DNA of 64,000 bases from Strongyloides papillosus (Eukaryota; Nematoda; Chromadorea; Rhabditida; Strongyloididae), in the NCBI GenBank assembly GCA_005656395.1, contig SRSI01000033.1:166410-230409 (forward strand). Direction: 5' to 3'. A model generated the notes under the pieces. The model was not told where the DNA came from and ran no database searches. It saw only the letters and a list, made by a program, of their open reading frames with translations. The translations under genes and the position numbers were made by a program. Positions 46,681-59,597 of the stretch are shown here, piece after piece; the stretch's first letter is position 1; each line of letters starts with the position of its first letter.

Positions 46681-48681
46681 TTACATATTGACATCAAAGA
46701 TACCATGCATCCCTTTTGGATCCCTCTTCATAACATCGGCTGCAACCTTACAAACATCAAAAACATTGAAAATTTTCGAAGTTAATACTATTTCTCTTTT
46801 CATATCACGATATTTTACAGTTGATGCTAGCAAAGTGATAATCTCAGCTAATCTATGTGCATAATTATCAATTTTCTTGGCAAATATATAATATGAATGG
46901 ATTTCATTATTTAATGCTCTAATTAATTTTTTCCCTAATTCTTTGGTTACTGGTGTTATTTGTTCAACCCCCTGAATTGACCATAGTGCATAACCTATTA
47001 AAAAAGAAAATTCTATTTCATCAATATTTAATTCTTTCATAGGAAGGTACATTGAACTGACTAAAAATCTATTTGCTGGCAAAAAAAGATTATAAAAATC
47101 TTCTTTATCTTTAGTTGATAATTCTTTGTCATCAAGATATGCAAATTCATCACTTGAAGCTTGACAATTGTTAAATAAAATTACAATATCAGGATTATGT
47201 GCACCGTAAAGTTTAATTGAAGTATAAACACGTTCTATAGAATGAATAATAGACCATACATTGTTAAAAATTATTGCTTTGTCAGATGGTGGTAATGAGC
47301 AATATTGTGGTGAGATTGCTAAAGCTTTAGCAAATTCATTACAACAAGCTTCTGTAAAAAATGCATATTTACGAAAGGTAAACTTTCTTGTTATTTCTAC
47401 TTTATCTATTGATAGATCTTTATTTATACTATTTAAATAACAACCAATTCCATATGATAAGTACTGTAATGGTGTATAATATAATGTTGTTGATTTAGGT
47501 ATTGAAGTCAAAGGTGTCAAATTTGATGTTGACGGTGTATCATCTGATACAGTTGAAGAAATACTCATTTCTGAAATGCAAAATAAAATATTATTCGAAT
47601 CAAAATAAGAATATGAAAACCTTGTTTAATTGTGATGGATGGTGTCGAGTTGACACTTAAAGGGCTTTTCATTGAACTAGAATTTTCATCATTATCTGAA
47701 GTATCAGTGTAATGTTTATCTTGTTTCTTCCATTTCATTCCAACTCTTTTACATTTTTCAAATCTACAATAACGGCAAACGTTTTTTATACTATAATGTA
47801 CCTCACAATTTTTGGAATTCCTACGACAACGATATTTTCTATCACCTTGTTGACTACGCCTCCAAAATGCAGAACAGGCCTAGAAAAAAACAATAAATTG
47901 TGGAGGAATTGAAAAGGAAAATATTTTTTCTTATCAATTATAGAAATTAAAACAAGAAAATGAAGTAGAATTGGCTAAATTATAAAGAAACTTTACAAAA
48001 TTAATTAGTTTTTAAAAGTTTTATGATATTAAATTATTTACAATCTTAAATTGTATGATGTATAAACATTTTTTTAAGTATATAATTTATTCAAACTTTT
48101 TGTAAAAACAGAAAAGAAATTATAAAAAATTAATTTAATTAATTTTATCAAAGTAATTTTATAAGACTCTTTCATTAAAGATGACATATTAAATGCTTAG
48201 TGTTAGTTAAATGAAATATAATAAATTATAAAGTTTATTAAGACAAAGAAAGGAATTAAATATCTGTATGTAACTAATAAAAATTAGCTTTTATGATATC
48301 AAATTTAAATGTTGTATGAAATTTCCCATATTAACATATGCATTGTGATAGAATTTAATGTACTATATTTTATTGCTTACAATAGTTGATAAAAATAATA
48401 CTATCATTCTTGTTTTTTATTGACAATAATATAGCAAGGTAGATAATTTTACATAATAATATAATGTTTTAAAATAATAAAGTAATTTATCTTGTGTAAA
48501 AATAATAATGATATAAAGTGCAAATATAACAAGGAAGTAAATTACACTTATATATGTTTTAGTTCCATGTAAAATATTAAATATTAATCAAACTTACACG
48601 ACATGAATTTATCTGAAAATGGAATCCTGTGGTAGGTGTTGAGCAAACTAAACAAACATCTGCATTCTTTGGTTCTGACAT
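46681..48681 (-). CDS. nuclear hormone receptor (C4 zinc-finger DBD + ligand-binding domain)
   Basis: Exons are 48598-48681, 47621-47879 and 46681-47570. Introns are 718 bases (phase 0) and 50 bases (phase 1). The protein is 410 aa. Exon 1 gives the first half of the first zinc module (CLVCSTPTTGFHFQINSCR). Exon 2 supplies the P-box region (ACSAFWRR) and the second module (YRCRRNSKNC...VCRYCRFEKCKRVGMKWK). The last exon is a helical ligand-binding domain of about 270 residues (EFSFLIGYALWSIQG). The large intron splits the DBD just before the P-box, a position common in nematode receptors. The sequence is typical of the expanded, HNF4-related supplementary receptors of nematodes. It should act in the nucleus as a ligand- or coregulator-dependent transcription factor. 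Confidence 0.9.
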
Positions 48682-51600
48682 ACTTGTTTTCTACAGCTAT
48701 TTTTTACTTCATTTAATACTAAAAAAAATAATTTGTACAAATACTTAAATTATTCAAGAAAGTATATGTGAATTAAACGATGATATGTATCGATTTTGCG
48801 GAAGGTTTTGTCTTCTTATCATAAACTACAAAATATATTATATCTTTGATAATACATATATATATAGATATAAATATATGTTTATATTATTCTTATATTT
48901 AATCGTTGATCCAAGTGTACTATAGATAGGAAATGATCGAACGAAAAATTATAAATACCTTATAGTTGACGTAAAATTATAACCGTGTATTAGTATAATA
49001 GACATTTAAAAGTACAATTCACATAAATATTTTCTTTACTTAATAGAAATTGACAAGCTAGTACTAAAGAGAAGGTAACTTGCTCCTGTATACAAGTAAA
49101 TTGATAATAATAAGACAAAACAAATCAAATGTTAAAAAAATTCAAAAAAGTATTTATACTGTTTTTATTGGAAGATTTTATGTTAAGCTTAAATATAAAA
49201 TTATATTTTCTTTTAAATACTTTTTATAAATTAAAATTAATAATTATGCGTTTTCATTATAAAAAGAGAATGATGTAATTTGATATTTGAAAAATTTTAA
49301 CTAATGACCACTGAGAATACCTTCTTAATAAAATATTAATGACACTTTTAAAAATTATAATTACATTATTATCAGTAAAGCAATTTACAAATTATTTCAT
49401 ATATGTAAGTCTATAATATATTAATGTTTATCATATAGACATAATACATAAAACTGACCATGACATATTAAGTGGTCTTTGTATTTTGTGTTATCATAGT
49501 AACAACTTTATTTACATACATATAATAAGCATCTAGAAACATTTTAATATAATATTCAAATAAATATTGGGTTCATAAAATTACCTACCAATAGAGAATG
49601 TTTTTATTATAAATCTTTTTAAGTATAAGTTAAAAAAATTGAAGTGGACAATTGAATAATTTTTCCCTACCTTTTTATATAGGAAAGTTCATATAGAAAA
49701 TATTTATCATTTAGAAATGATTATAAATTTCAATAAAAATTTTTTTCATAAACAAAGAAACTTTGTATAATTTAATAGCTAAAAATATGTATAATTCTTA
49801 ACAAATACTATAACTAATTAATTATATTATAGGTTTATTTATGAATAAGTAAAGTGTATCTTAAAAATCAGTATTGATGAGCAGGCATTGAGAAGGGAAG
49901 GATAACAAAAAGAGTATCTTTGTTTTTTGAATAGAAGTGTTAATGTAAATATGATAAAATAAAAAAATATTAAAAAAAATTTCTTTTAAAAGAGGGAAAA
50001 AAAACTAACCTATAGTTGATCTTTAGATTATTTTTTTTTCTAATCTTTGGTTGTGTATAAATAAGATTAGACTTTACATTAACTAACTTCTGAATTAATT
50101 AAATAATTTAACATTTAAATTTAAAAAAAACAAACTTTATTTTTGACTAATCAAATACGATAATAAATGTTAACATTCTATAAGAAAATAGTCTTTATAT
50201 ATCAATTATGTGTTAATTAAATTTTATTTCAACATATTTAATATTTCACATGAATTATTATATTGAAATTAAAGTTTAGAGATTATTACGAGTTTTGCAG
50301 AGAGTGTGTTGTAAACAAGTATTAAGAATGAATCAAATTTGAGAAAAAATATTTTTCAAGATTAACAAATATAATTGAATCATATAAAAATATTTTTAAT
50401 ATAGTTTTTTTAAATAATAAAATGAAACATAAAAATAAAATTTAAAACTAAAAAAAAAATAATTATTTTGTGTGGCAGAAAAATTGGTATAAATTTTTCC
50501 AGTAAAGTTTTATAAGGACACACATTATACAATTAAATTTTACAACACTTGAAACATTTAACAAAACTATTATTCATATTAAAATGCACAATTATTTTGT
50601 TATTATAAAATAGTTAACATTTTATCAATGATTACGAGGAAACAATTTTATTATTAAATATTGTGTAATTCCCATAAAATAGTTCCAAGTTAATCCTTCA
50701 TTTTCATTTATAAATAGATAAATGTAAAATTAATTGAAATCAATCCTTATAAAAAAAATATCACATCCAAAAATATCCGTATTTTTGCATTTGAAATAAT
50801 ATATTTTATTAGTTTGTTTTTAAATTTTCTAAAAGAAATGGAAATATTTATGAATACAAAATAGTTAAAATGTAAATTAAGCTGTCAAACTATTATATGT
50901 TTGTAGTTTATTATGTCTAATCTGAAAGTCTATAAGTAAATTTATACATCTAATAAAATTATTTATAATTAATCTATAATATGTAGGGAAAATTTATAAT
51001 TTAGAAATATACATTACTTTTAAATAAAAAGCACTTTTTAAATAATAATTTAAATTTTCTAATAGTATCTAAATATGAGATTATTATTAATATGATTCAC
51101 ATAAACTTCCTTTAAATTAAAAGTAGATATATGACTGGAGAATGAGGGGAATCATTAATATTTTCTACTTTGTGTGAAAACTATTTTTTTAAATTTATTC
51201 TTAATAAATGTATAAATAAACTTTTTAAAGTACAATAAAGTGTTTTTGTGGTAAAAAAATTCTAAATTAAAGATATCATTCTCATCATATTTTCGTGAGA
51301 ATACCAATATTTTTAATATAATATGTTTAGTTAAGACTTTAAAAATATATATTAGATGGTACAAAAAAGTTGATTAAAATATTTTTTACATACAAAGATT
51401 ATATTTTATGTGAAAATAAATAGTTATAAATAGATAAAATAAAACTTTTTTATCATTTTTCAACTTACAAAAGGTCGTAATTTTTTATAGGTGTAAAAGC
51501 ATTTTCTTATCTTGATAATGCTAAACCTGCAATTATCTCTATTGAAAATAAAAAATTGTTATTGTGTGTACACTTGTTCAATTGAAATACATAATTACAT

Positions 51601-52742
51601 TAAAAAAGTTTACTATATTAAAAAAAATAGAAAATTTTACCAAATAATATAGTAAAGATTTTTGCAAATATCTCGTTATAAGTTATAGATAAAAAATGTT
51701 TGCATCTTCACTATAAATGTAAGTTATTTTGTACAAGATTAAAAAAATCACTGCTAGCTATTATGAAAAAGTACAATATTTGTTTAGAGTACTTTTGAAT
51801 AAATTTTTATCTCAAGTTAAATTGTTAAAAACTTTCAATTTAAATTTTAACAAGATAATGTTGATGTAAAAATTTTTTATCAATAACAATAGACCTTGAT
51901 ACATAAAAGAAATGATTAAAAAATGAAAATTAAAAAATCCAGTACATATAGTTTAATTGTTATGATACTAAATTAAAAATTAAATAGACTAAATGTATGT
52001 CAAAGTTTTTTTTTGTTTAAAACAAAAAAAAATCGAATAATAATACAAAGGAATTTTATCTACTTATAAAAATTTTTTTAAATATATTTATACATTAATG
52101 ATGATCAAAGATTGTTGAAGCTCTTTTTGAAAAATCAGTTCACCTTTTAAAAGTTAAAGTAAAATTATATTAGTAGGTTAATATATAAAAATTATCTTGA
52201 AAATGATAGAAAACGATAAATAGAACATTTAAATATCATAAAAAGTGTTACTGTTTAAATTATGATCTTTTTGGTAAATGAAAAAAACAAATATGATTTC
52301 AAAATTACTTTGAAAACTTCTTTATTGATGTACTTTGATGTTAAGACATAACATTGTAAAATATTACAATGTATAGATACCTAAAATAAATGGTTTTTGA
52401 TGGGGAAAGTAACTGTTTATTTATTTTTTGGAGAGAGCAATTTTTCTCCTAAAGTAATCTATAATCTATTATTCACCTTTTATTACTTTGATAAACGTGA
52501 AATTTATTAAACCTGACAAAAAATTTAAAAAAAACTTGGATGTTTACTTTTTTTGCATAACAAAACTAGCAAAATTTATCTTTTTTATACTTTTATTGTA
52601 AAGATTTACAAAAAATATGGACTTTAAGTTCAATATACAAGAAGTATTTAATTATCCGTTTTCTAAAATATTTATTTATCAATAAAAAATAGTCATATGA
52701 TAAAATTAATGCTTTTTAATTACTTAAAAGTTGATAACATCA
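48682..52742. other. 4-kb AT-rich gene desert
   Basis: No splice-consistent exon pair, RNA gene, TIR pair or tandem repeat could be supported on either strand. The first part is the promoter side of the nuclear receptor. Confidence 0.45.
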
Positions 52743-53000
52743 AATTGTACAAAAACAGATGCCAGTTCAAATTGGTTTTCTGTAGAGGTACAAGTCTATA
52801 AAAAATTTAAGTGTAATAACCCAACTGAAATTAAAAAATTAAAACCACAAGCATAAAGTAGTCTGCAGGTGAATGTTTTAGAACATGTTGAATACCTGAA
52901 TGTTTTTATTAATATCACTATCAAACATTATAAAATAAGTGATAGTGAACAATTAGTTATTACTTCACAAATTGTTGTGAATAAACTGAATGAGTTGTAG
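52743..53000 (+). pseudogene. coding relic, 86 codons with one internal stop
   Basis: One frame runs from about 52743 to a TAG at 52998-53000 with a single TAA about 39 codons in. It has coding-like composition: NCTKTDASSNWFSVEVQVYK and LNVFINITIKHYKISDSEQL. The family is not recognised. It has two cysteines, and the alternating hydrophobic pattern suggests a beta-rich secreted domain. Lies about 320 bases upstream of the small secreted gene pair. Confidence 0.45.
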
Positions 53001-53320
53001 TGTGAAACTCTACATTGCCATCGTTTCTCAATATTTCTTTTATTAACTGATGTTATTTTTTGTTAGAGATATGAGACAACATCTGGAAGAGAAGACTTGT
53101 ACTTAGATAATATAATATCCAGTTCTTCGTAGTTTTTGGGTTCATTATACCGTGGATTTCGAGATAATTTAAAATCATGGATATTATTAAATTTTATTAT
53201 AATAACAGTTGGATTATATATCTACAATTGATACATATAATCTTCTTTAATCTTTACTCTAATGACACTATAAATAGTAATTTTTGATAAATAAAAAATA
53301 AAATATTAAAAAATAAATAA

Positions 53321-53961
53321 ATGAAATTGCTTTTTAAAATTATCATATTGTCAAAAATATTTTTTATTTATTGTCAAAATACTAATGTAACACTGAAAGA
53401 TCAGGCATATGACAGAGTAACGAGTCATTTTTCAGAATTTTTTCTAAGAAATCAAATTGATACGGTATTATATGCATTTATAAATGTAAATTTTTATAGA
53501 TTGTTGATTTTGTTACTGAAGGACTGTATAATGGAACTGATCCACATGCAATTGGTAATAATTTAATTACAAAAATTACTTTAATGTTAACAGCCGAACA
53601 ATATGGTGTAGTAACAGCTTTTGGAATTGTTATATCAACAAAACTAGGACCTACTGGAATAACTAAATTTATTGAAGTGCTTAAAAACGTCAGCAGTAAT
53701 AATCTTACTCCATTTATGTATCAAATACAAAACAGGATAATGGAGACAAAAGCAGAAGGTTATACAAAACAAGAATCAATAAATGATGGCTTGTACTATA
53801 TATTAACATTTTTTTCTGATAAACGTTTTGTTACTATTGCTTGTAGAATCAAGATGCATTTTAGCAATCACGAATGGAGCAGCTATTATCCAGCTATCAA
53901 TCAAATATTTATGTTTAATTTGTACAACGATAAATGCGTAACAAGCCAAGGAATTACTTAA
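53321..53961 (+). CDS. small secreted protein, paralogue 1 (unknown family)
   Basis: Exons are 53321-53464 and 53500-53961, joined by a 35-base intron in phase 0. The protein is 201 aa. The signal peptide is MKLLFKIIILSKIFFIYCQ. The mature part is predicted helical. Motifs shared with the next gene are AVxxFGIxIxTxLGxxGxxxFI, a central Px(M)xxIxxRxxExK stretch, EWxxxYPxxxxFF/M and a C-terminal NxYxxKC. Only two or three cysteines are present. I do not recognise a named family. It is probably a nematode- or genus-specific excreted/secreted protein, given its neighbours. Confidence 0.82.
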
Positions 53962-54083
53962 TACTATTTTTCGTTTAATATAAACTTTTAAGCTTTATAA
54001 TCTGACGCTTTTGAAGTAAATTACATTTATTCTGCTTTATTTTTGATTATTATATAAATTTAATATTTTATGAAATATATACA

Positions 54084-54717
54084 ATGAAACACAATCCTTT
54101 TGCAATATTTTATTTTTTTCTACTAACTTTTAAGGAAACAGACCAACTAACAACAAATAAATTGAAGAATAAAGTTATCGTTATAGTTAACGAACAAATA
54201 TCATTATTTCTTAAAGATTACCAGATCATAAATGTAATTTAGTTATTTTAAAAAATAATTTATATTTCTTTAGGCTCTTGATAATACATATAAACTATTG
54301 TACAATGGAACAAATTTAGAGGATGTTGAAGCAAGTTTTGCAGATTGTTTATCTAAAAGCTTTGATGAAGATCAATTGGAAGCAGTTATGATTTTTGGCA
54401 TTAAAATATTGACTAGGCTTGGATTAGACGGTATGGATATTTTTATAAGTAAAACATTAGGTGTATTAAGGCCTATTATTTTTCCATATATGGATAAGAT
54501 CAAAGATCGAATGTTTGAGATGAAAAAAAAGAATGATGATGTACTTGAAGGTATAAATGAAGGTTACTCTATGACAATAACTTTTGCTACACCAGAAGTA
54601 ATTACTAGAGCATTTTGTGAATTTATGAAAATTTTTACAGAGGATGAATGGAATGCAATTTATCCTGATTATGACGAATTTTTCTTGATAAATAATTATA
54701 TTCACAAATGTAATTAA
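54084..54717 (+). CDS. small secreted protein, paralogue 2 (unknown family)
   Basis: Exons are 54084-54233 (50 codons) and 54274-54717, with a 40-base intron in phase 0 at nearly the same place as in paralogue 1. The protein is 197 aa. The N-terminus MKHNPFAIFYFFLLTFK is a signal peptide. The mature protein aligns with paralogue 1 throughout (FGIKILTRLGLDGMDIFI; DKIKDRMFEMKKKN; EGINEGY; EDEWNAIYPDYDEFF; YIHKC). It is a tandem duplicate in the same orientation, 122 bases downstream. The function is unknown. Confidence 0.82.
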
Positions 54718-55836
54718 TCTAATTAAGTACTTATATAAAATAAATACTTAATTCGAAGATATGTGTTATGTTTTTTTACTAAGAAAGTAGATGTGCGTTG
54801 TGATTTTTAGGGGTAATTTGAAAATTTTTAAAAATCAATTTGTTTGTAAAATTATCACATTTTAATGAGTAAAATAATATTTATTTTGTTATGTGAAAAA
54901 AATTTTTTTTATCTCTAAACTATGTTAATACAGTATTTTATAAAAAATATTTGAAAGATAAAATTCTATATATCATTAATTTGTTTTTAATACTTTTACT
55001 ATTTTTCCGTTATAAACTCAACATATTAAAATAAATTTTGCACTGTGATTTCCTACAGTATGTCGAGTTTTCAGGATAAAATTAAAAAAAATTATGAGAT
55101 TCTTGGGAAAAAATGTGTAAATACATAAAGTACGTATTATAAATATTATTACAATTATAAATATTGATAATAAAAGGTTTAAAAAAAGAAAGATATTAAA
55201 TTCTTTCAATTATCATCAATTAAAGGAAATTAGGAAGGATATTTTTTATAAAATAATGGTGAATTTATTTTAAAAAAGCGAAATAAACATAATATTCTAT
55301 CATTATTATTTTATTTGTATTAACTTAAAAACAACATTATATTAAGTTAAAATATATTCTAATAAAAGGATTATTTTTCATCACCACATTTTTTTCTAAA
55401 TAAAAACATGTTTCTTTCATAGAAATTATTTTAATTTCATCTACAATTAATTTTTTCCTTTGAAACATAAATTCCAAATATTTAACCCAGTCTGAGATTT
55501 TGAATACACCTTTGAGTTAAGGTGCATTGATTAACAGAGTTCTGAAGTCCTTAATAAAGCGTTAGTTAAAAATAAAATGGTGATTTCTTCAAGCTTTTTA
55601 TTATATCAAAAATCAAAATGAATTCTTTCCGTTTTGATAAGACTAGAATTGTTAGCTGTCAAATAAGCAAAAGTTTATATGATTTAAAATAATTACTCTA
55701 ACCTATAAATTACGTTATTTTGTAACTATCTTTTGATAAATGATTAATAATATTCTTTTATTATTAGTAATTTTTACAGATTCAGGGGAAATTTTCTCAA
55801 TTTTATATATTAGATTTATCTCATAAAATTATTGAT
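54718..55836. other. intergenic, no gene seen
   Basis: AT-rich spacer between the secreted pair and the first serpentine-receptor locus. Nothing recognised. Confidence 0.4.
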
Positions 55837-56674
55837 ATGATTTCGGTTGTAGAAATTCTGCAACTTGTATATAAGATACCATCAACGCTTTTAATGATAC
55901 TGTCAGTATTTGTTATAATAAGGAAAATCAAAAATAAAAATGTTAATTTTAACACGCAATTTTATATAATAATTGTTTGTAAATTAACTAATAAAATTAC
56001 TTATATTATGACTAGTTATATATTTATAACACTACCTAAATGGGGATTTTATAATAATTTTTTGGAAAACAATGATTGGACTTGGAAATATGTTTTTTAG
56101 TGCAAAATACAAAAATTACAATTTCATTGGTTTCTTTGCTTCATATTTTAAATCTAAAAATGTGATTTATTATAAAATATTTTATACAATTTTTTTATTT
56201 GGAATTATTTCTGTTGCAACATGTACCTTTAACGTAATGGCCATTTTAACACTGAAGAAACACAATCAAATTGATAAGAAATACAAAAAAGAACTATATT
56301 ATATCATATACTCAATTTTTATTTTTATAACTTTATTCATTGTTGAGGTTTTCTTTACTTGTAAAATTATTGCTGTAAAATATGAAATTAAATTCCTTAG
56401 TCGTATAAATCATTTTATCTATATAGTGGGATTTGATTTAACATCTATTGGAGATTTCTATTTTCTTATTCATTCATCGTAAGTACAGATTTTAAATGTT
56501 TATATCTATGTAAAATTAAATTTTTAGTAGTGAACTAAGAAATGCATTGAAAACTACTTTTGGATGTTCTATAAAATTCAATAACAAAGTTAATATCAAA
56601 ATTCCTTATCAAAGGTAAGTTATTTGTCAATTTAAAAAAGTATAATTTAGTTGTATAGGTGGTTAAAATACTAA
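55837..56674 (+). pseudogene. serpentine receptor (srv-like) lacking TM3-TM4
   Basis: The first piece, 55837-56097, encodes TM1 and TM2 with YKIPSTLLMILSVFVI and ITLPKWGF, typical of nematode class V serpentine receptors. The frame ends at 56098-56100. The next frame, from about 56095 to 56478, gives TM5-TM7. Two further short exons (56528-56614 and 56659-56674) have good splice sites and finish the C-terminal tail (SELRNALKTTFGCS..., ...RWLKY-stop). About 70 residues corresponding to TM3, the following loop and TM4 are missing at the frame change. An internal deletion with frameshift is the simplest explanation. A functional truncated form is unlikely. Confidence 0.65.
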
Positions 56675-57339
56675 ATTACTCTTGAATTTGGATGAATTTC
56701 CCCAAGATTAGAAATGATACTTATTTTGTTCTTAGAATCTTATTCTTATAATGTGAAAAAGCTAGTTTCAAGTACACTATTTACATATAGTTATAATTTT
56801 TGATTTCTATGGCAAATTCCTTTGGTATACCTTTTAAGAACTTTTTATTGACGTTTAATTAATACTAATGTTTTCTCCAGGAATCAGGCAAACGATTGTA
56901 CCATAGGATTAATTGCAATTTTCATGACAAAATCTATCTTTTACATATGATTCCCTTTCAATTACAGCTTATTTTTGAATACATTAAAACCTTTTTCCAA
57001 TTCTATCAACTTTATTTACAAAACTTCATGAAACCATATTAGAATATTTATCTTTTATGTGTGAATTGATAAATTAAATCTAAAAATAAAAAAATATTCT
57101 TTCTGTTTTTCTTATTACCTGAAATTTATATTTTTTGTATTTATTTATTTTTCCGTAAAAATTAAATATTAGATGTAGATAATTTGAAAAAACAATGATA
57201 AACTGCAAGTCTTTGTTATAACAATGAATGATTAAAGTTTATTATGTGCCAAGTCATTTATTTTTTTCCGTTTTTAAATAAAAAACAATATTCATTAAAA
57301 TTCCATATTTAAAACCTTTTCTTTAGTATTATATTAAAT
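56675..57339. other. intergenic spacer
   Basis: Between two serpentine-receptor loci. No exon recognised. Confidence 0.4.
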
Positions 57340-58403
57340 ATGAACAAAACTGTTACAAATATTAAAAGTTTTTGCTACCTATTTCATCAAAATATATCAA
57401 TTGTAAGGAATCAATGTTATTTCTTCTTAACAAATCCTCCTGATTTAATAATTGATAACAAAGATTATACATTAATTTTTTATTTGTTAATTTTAATTTG
57501 CACATGCATCACTTTTTCTATATGTATGTTTTTATTCTATATATCTATCAAAAGTTTTAAATCACATATAAATCAAAAAATTGTTATTCTTGGGTTAGAT
57601 TTGACAATTTTAATTATTAATTTTTTAATTATTATAAATTCAATTTATATTTTAATTCACAAATGGGAAGAGAAATTTACATTTATTCTTGATTTCCTTT
57701 TCATTGCTTTTTCAATGGAAGGTGCTGGTTACACAGGTATAATATTTTTTGAAAGATTAAATTGTTATGTATGTGGAAAATGTTGTAAAAAATTTCAAAA
57801 TATATGGTTTTATGGTTTGTTATATTTTATATATGGTTTATGTGCTTCAATTTTGACATTACCTTTTTGTGGAAGTAAGACAACAAATTAATACTATTAA
57901 TAATATATAAAATAGTTTTTCTTCCAGATTATGTTATTGCTATATATTGGATTGGTAGTACAACATTTTCCGCTAGTGGACTTTTAATAATTTGTTGGAA
58001 AAATTATAAAAAGCTACAATTAGAGAGACATCTTAAGAATAATCTCAATAGGAGATATATTCTTACCGAAGAACATGCTAATATAACAGTATACGTTACA
58101 ATTGTTATGATGCATTGTATTGCCAGTTACTTTTCATTTTCAATGTATATTTTTCAAAAAAATCTTTATATTAAACGTGGTTATGTCCGTGTTATTATAG
58201 ATTTATTTGTACCAACATTTTCATTAACATATTTTCTTGCTATTAATTTAATTAAACCATCTATGAGGAAGAGGTTTAAAAGTTACTTAGTAAAACTTCA
58301 TATTATCAAAGTGTCAAACCAAATAACACCTATTCAAACAAAAGCTGAAAGAGACCATTTTGAAAGGGAGGAACATTATAGACAACTCAGAAAACTCTGG
58401 TAG
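57340..58403 (+). CDS. serpentine chemoreceptor, 7TM (sra/srab/srb-like)
   Basis: Exons are 57340-57874 and 57928-58403, joined by a 53-base intron in phase 1. The protein is 336 aa. Seven hydrophobic segments are seen, at about residues 47-70, 82-105, 113-138, 152-174, 182-203, 235-257 and 266-288. After TM3, ERLNCY sits where class A receptors have the DRY-like motif. The loop before TM6 (LNRRYILTEEHANITVYV) resembles the RYQxxEN motif of the Sra superfamily. The cytoplasmic tail is charged. Intact frame, so probably a functional G-protein-coupled chemosensory receptor. It is convergent with the next gene, with only 12 bases between the two stops. Confidence 0.8.
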
Positions 58404-58415
58404 AAAAAATAATTA

Positions 58416-59597
58416 TTAAAGAGCAATCATGCATTTATCACACCATTTTACATCTGTAGTTTTTTCATAATCTGTTTTTTCACATACTTTAACAAAATAC
58501 CTATCCAGATGTGCTAAATTTCTGATACAAAGAATACCACAATCAACTGAATATCCATTTTTTGTATAACCAATTATACACTTCACTGATGATACAAATA
58601 TTCCAAGACCAATTCCACCTATATTATCTTTTTTTATCGGTGCTCCATACCACTTTGACTTGGGAAATTCTGATTGACAGATAGCACAGATATGTGGAGC
58701 AATAACTAATGGGATGTAAAGGCATTCAAGATGCTGTAATTTATGAATTTTTGATATAAATTCATAACACCTCATAAATCCAATGACAGATAATAATCTT
58801 AATTTCTTGAATCTTTTAATTATATGGTAACTAAATGTAATATCATCATAATAATTATCAGTGTGAAGATATAATCCTTCAATATGACTTAATTCTTCAC
58901 TGGCACAGTATAAAAGTGAATTGTAGTCATTCCTACTATTCACATGGAAATTAAGAAATTTTACGTGAATCGAAAATAAACTTAATAATGATCTTAATCT
59001 AACATCTACCATATCAGATTCAAAACACTCATTAGTTATGAAAATGGATATAAAACGTAATCTTGGTGCTTTTGAGAAGCGGTTAATAAAGTCTCTCATT
59101 TTAATCATTGATACATCCGTTTGAAGGCACTCATCAAAATGAAGACTCAATCCAACGGTGTAATATGCTATATCTCTAGCTGTATAATTAACTTTTTTTG
59201 CAATAAAATCATTTGGTACATAAATTCCATATTCTAATTTTTTGTTACTACCAAATTTATAATTTAGTGGTTCATTAATTTTTTCATGGTAATACCAATC
59301 TTGAAGAGAATCCTCTGTTAAGCTTGGTATAGGATATGGTGATATATCATGTCTATATGAAAATCTTCCATAACGTAAACATTGATTAAATATATTATAT
59401 TTTGAAAAATAATGACACTCTGAATCTACAATTATGTTTGCCCGAGATTTCATAATTGTATCACAATTCATTAAACCACTTTTAAGATCCTCATTTGATA
59501 GGTAATCTTCTTTACAGGTTGTCACAAGAGATTCTAACGATTCATTAGATAAATCGTTTAAATTATTTTCAAGTAAATCTGGTCTTCCAACAAGCAT
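58416..59597 (-). CDS. hypothetical protein, Leu-rich, F-box/LRR-like outline
   Basis: Single exon, 393 aa, no signal peptide or membrane segment. The N-terminus (MLVGRPDLLENNLNDLSNESLESLVTTC) has the spacing of an F-box-like helix but without conserved residues I would rely on. The middle (about 165-300) has repeated leucine-containing segments (LRSLLSLFSIHVKFLNFHV; LRLLSVIGFMRC; LQHLECLYIPLV) that suggest irregular leucine-rich repeats. The C-terminus has paired cysteines (CAICQSEF, KWCDKC). The family is not identified. An intracellular adaptor of the nematode F-box/LRR-like type is one possibility. Confidence 0.7.
   Translation of the reverse strand: MLVGRPDLLENNLNDLSNESLESLVTTCKEDYLSNEDLKSGLMNCDTIMKSRANIIVDSECHYFSKYNIFNQCLRYGRFSYRHDISPYPIPSLTEDSLQDWYYHEKINEPLNYKFGSNKKLEYGIYVPNDFIAKKVNYTARDIAYYTVGLSLHFDECLQTDVSMIKMRDFINRFSKAPRLRFISIFITNECFESDMVDVRLRSLLSLFSIHVKFLNFHVNSRNDYNSLLYCASEELSHIEGLYLHTDNYYDDITFSYHIIKRFKKLRLLSVIGFMRCYEFISKIHKLQHLECLYIPLVIAPHICAICQSEFPKSKWYGAPIKKDNIGGIGLGIFVSSVKCIIGYTKNGYSVDCGILCIRNLAHLDRYFVKVCEKTDYEKTTDVKWCDKCMIAL

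Noticed and set aside
47712..47912. 66-codon + strand frame
   Set aside because: Antisense to the DNA-binding-domain exon of the nuclear receptor.
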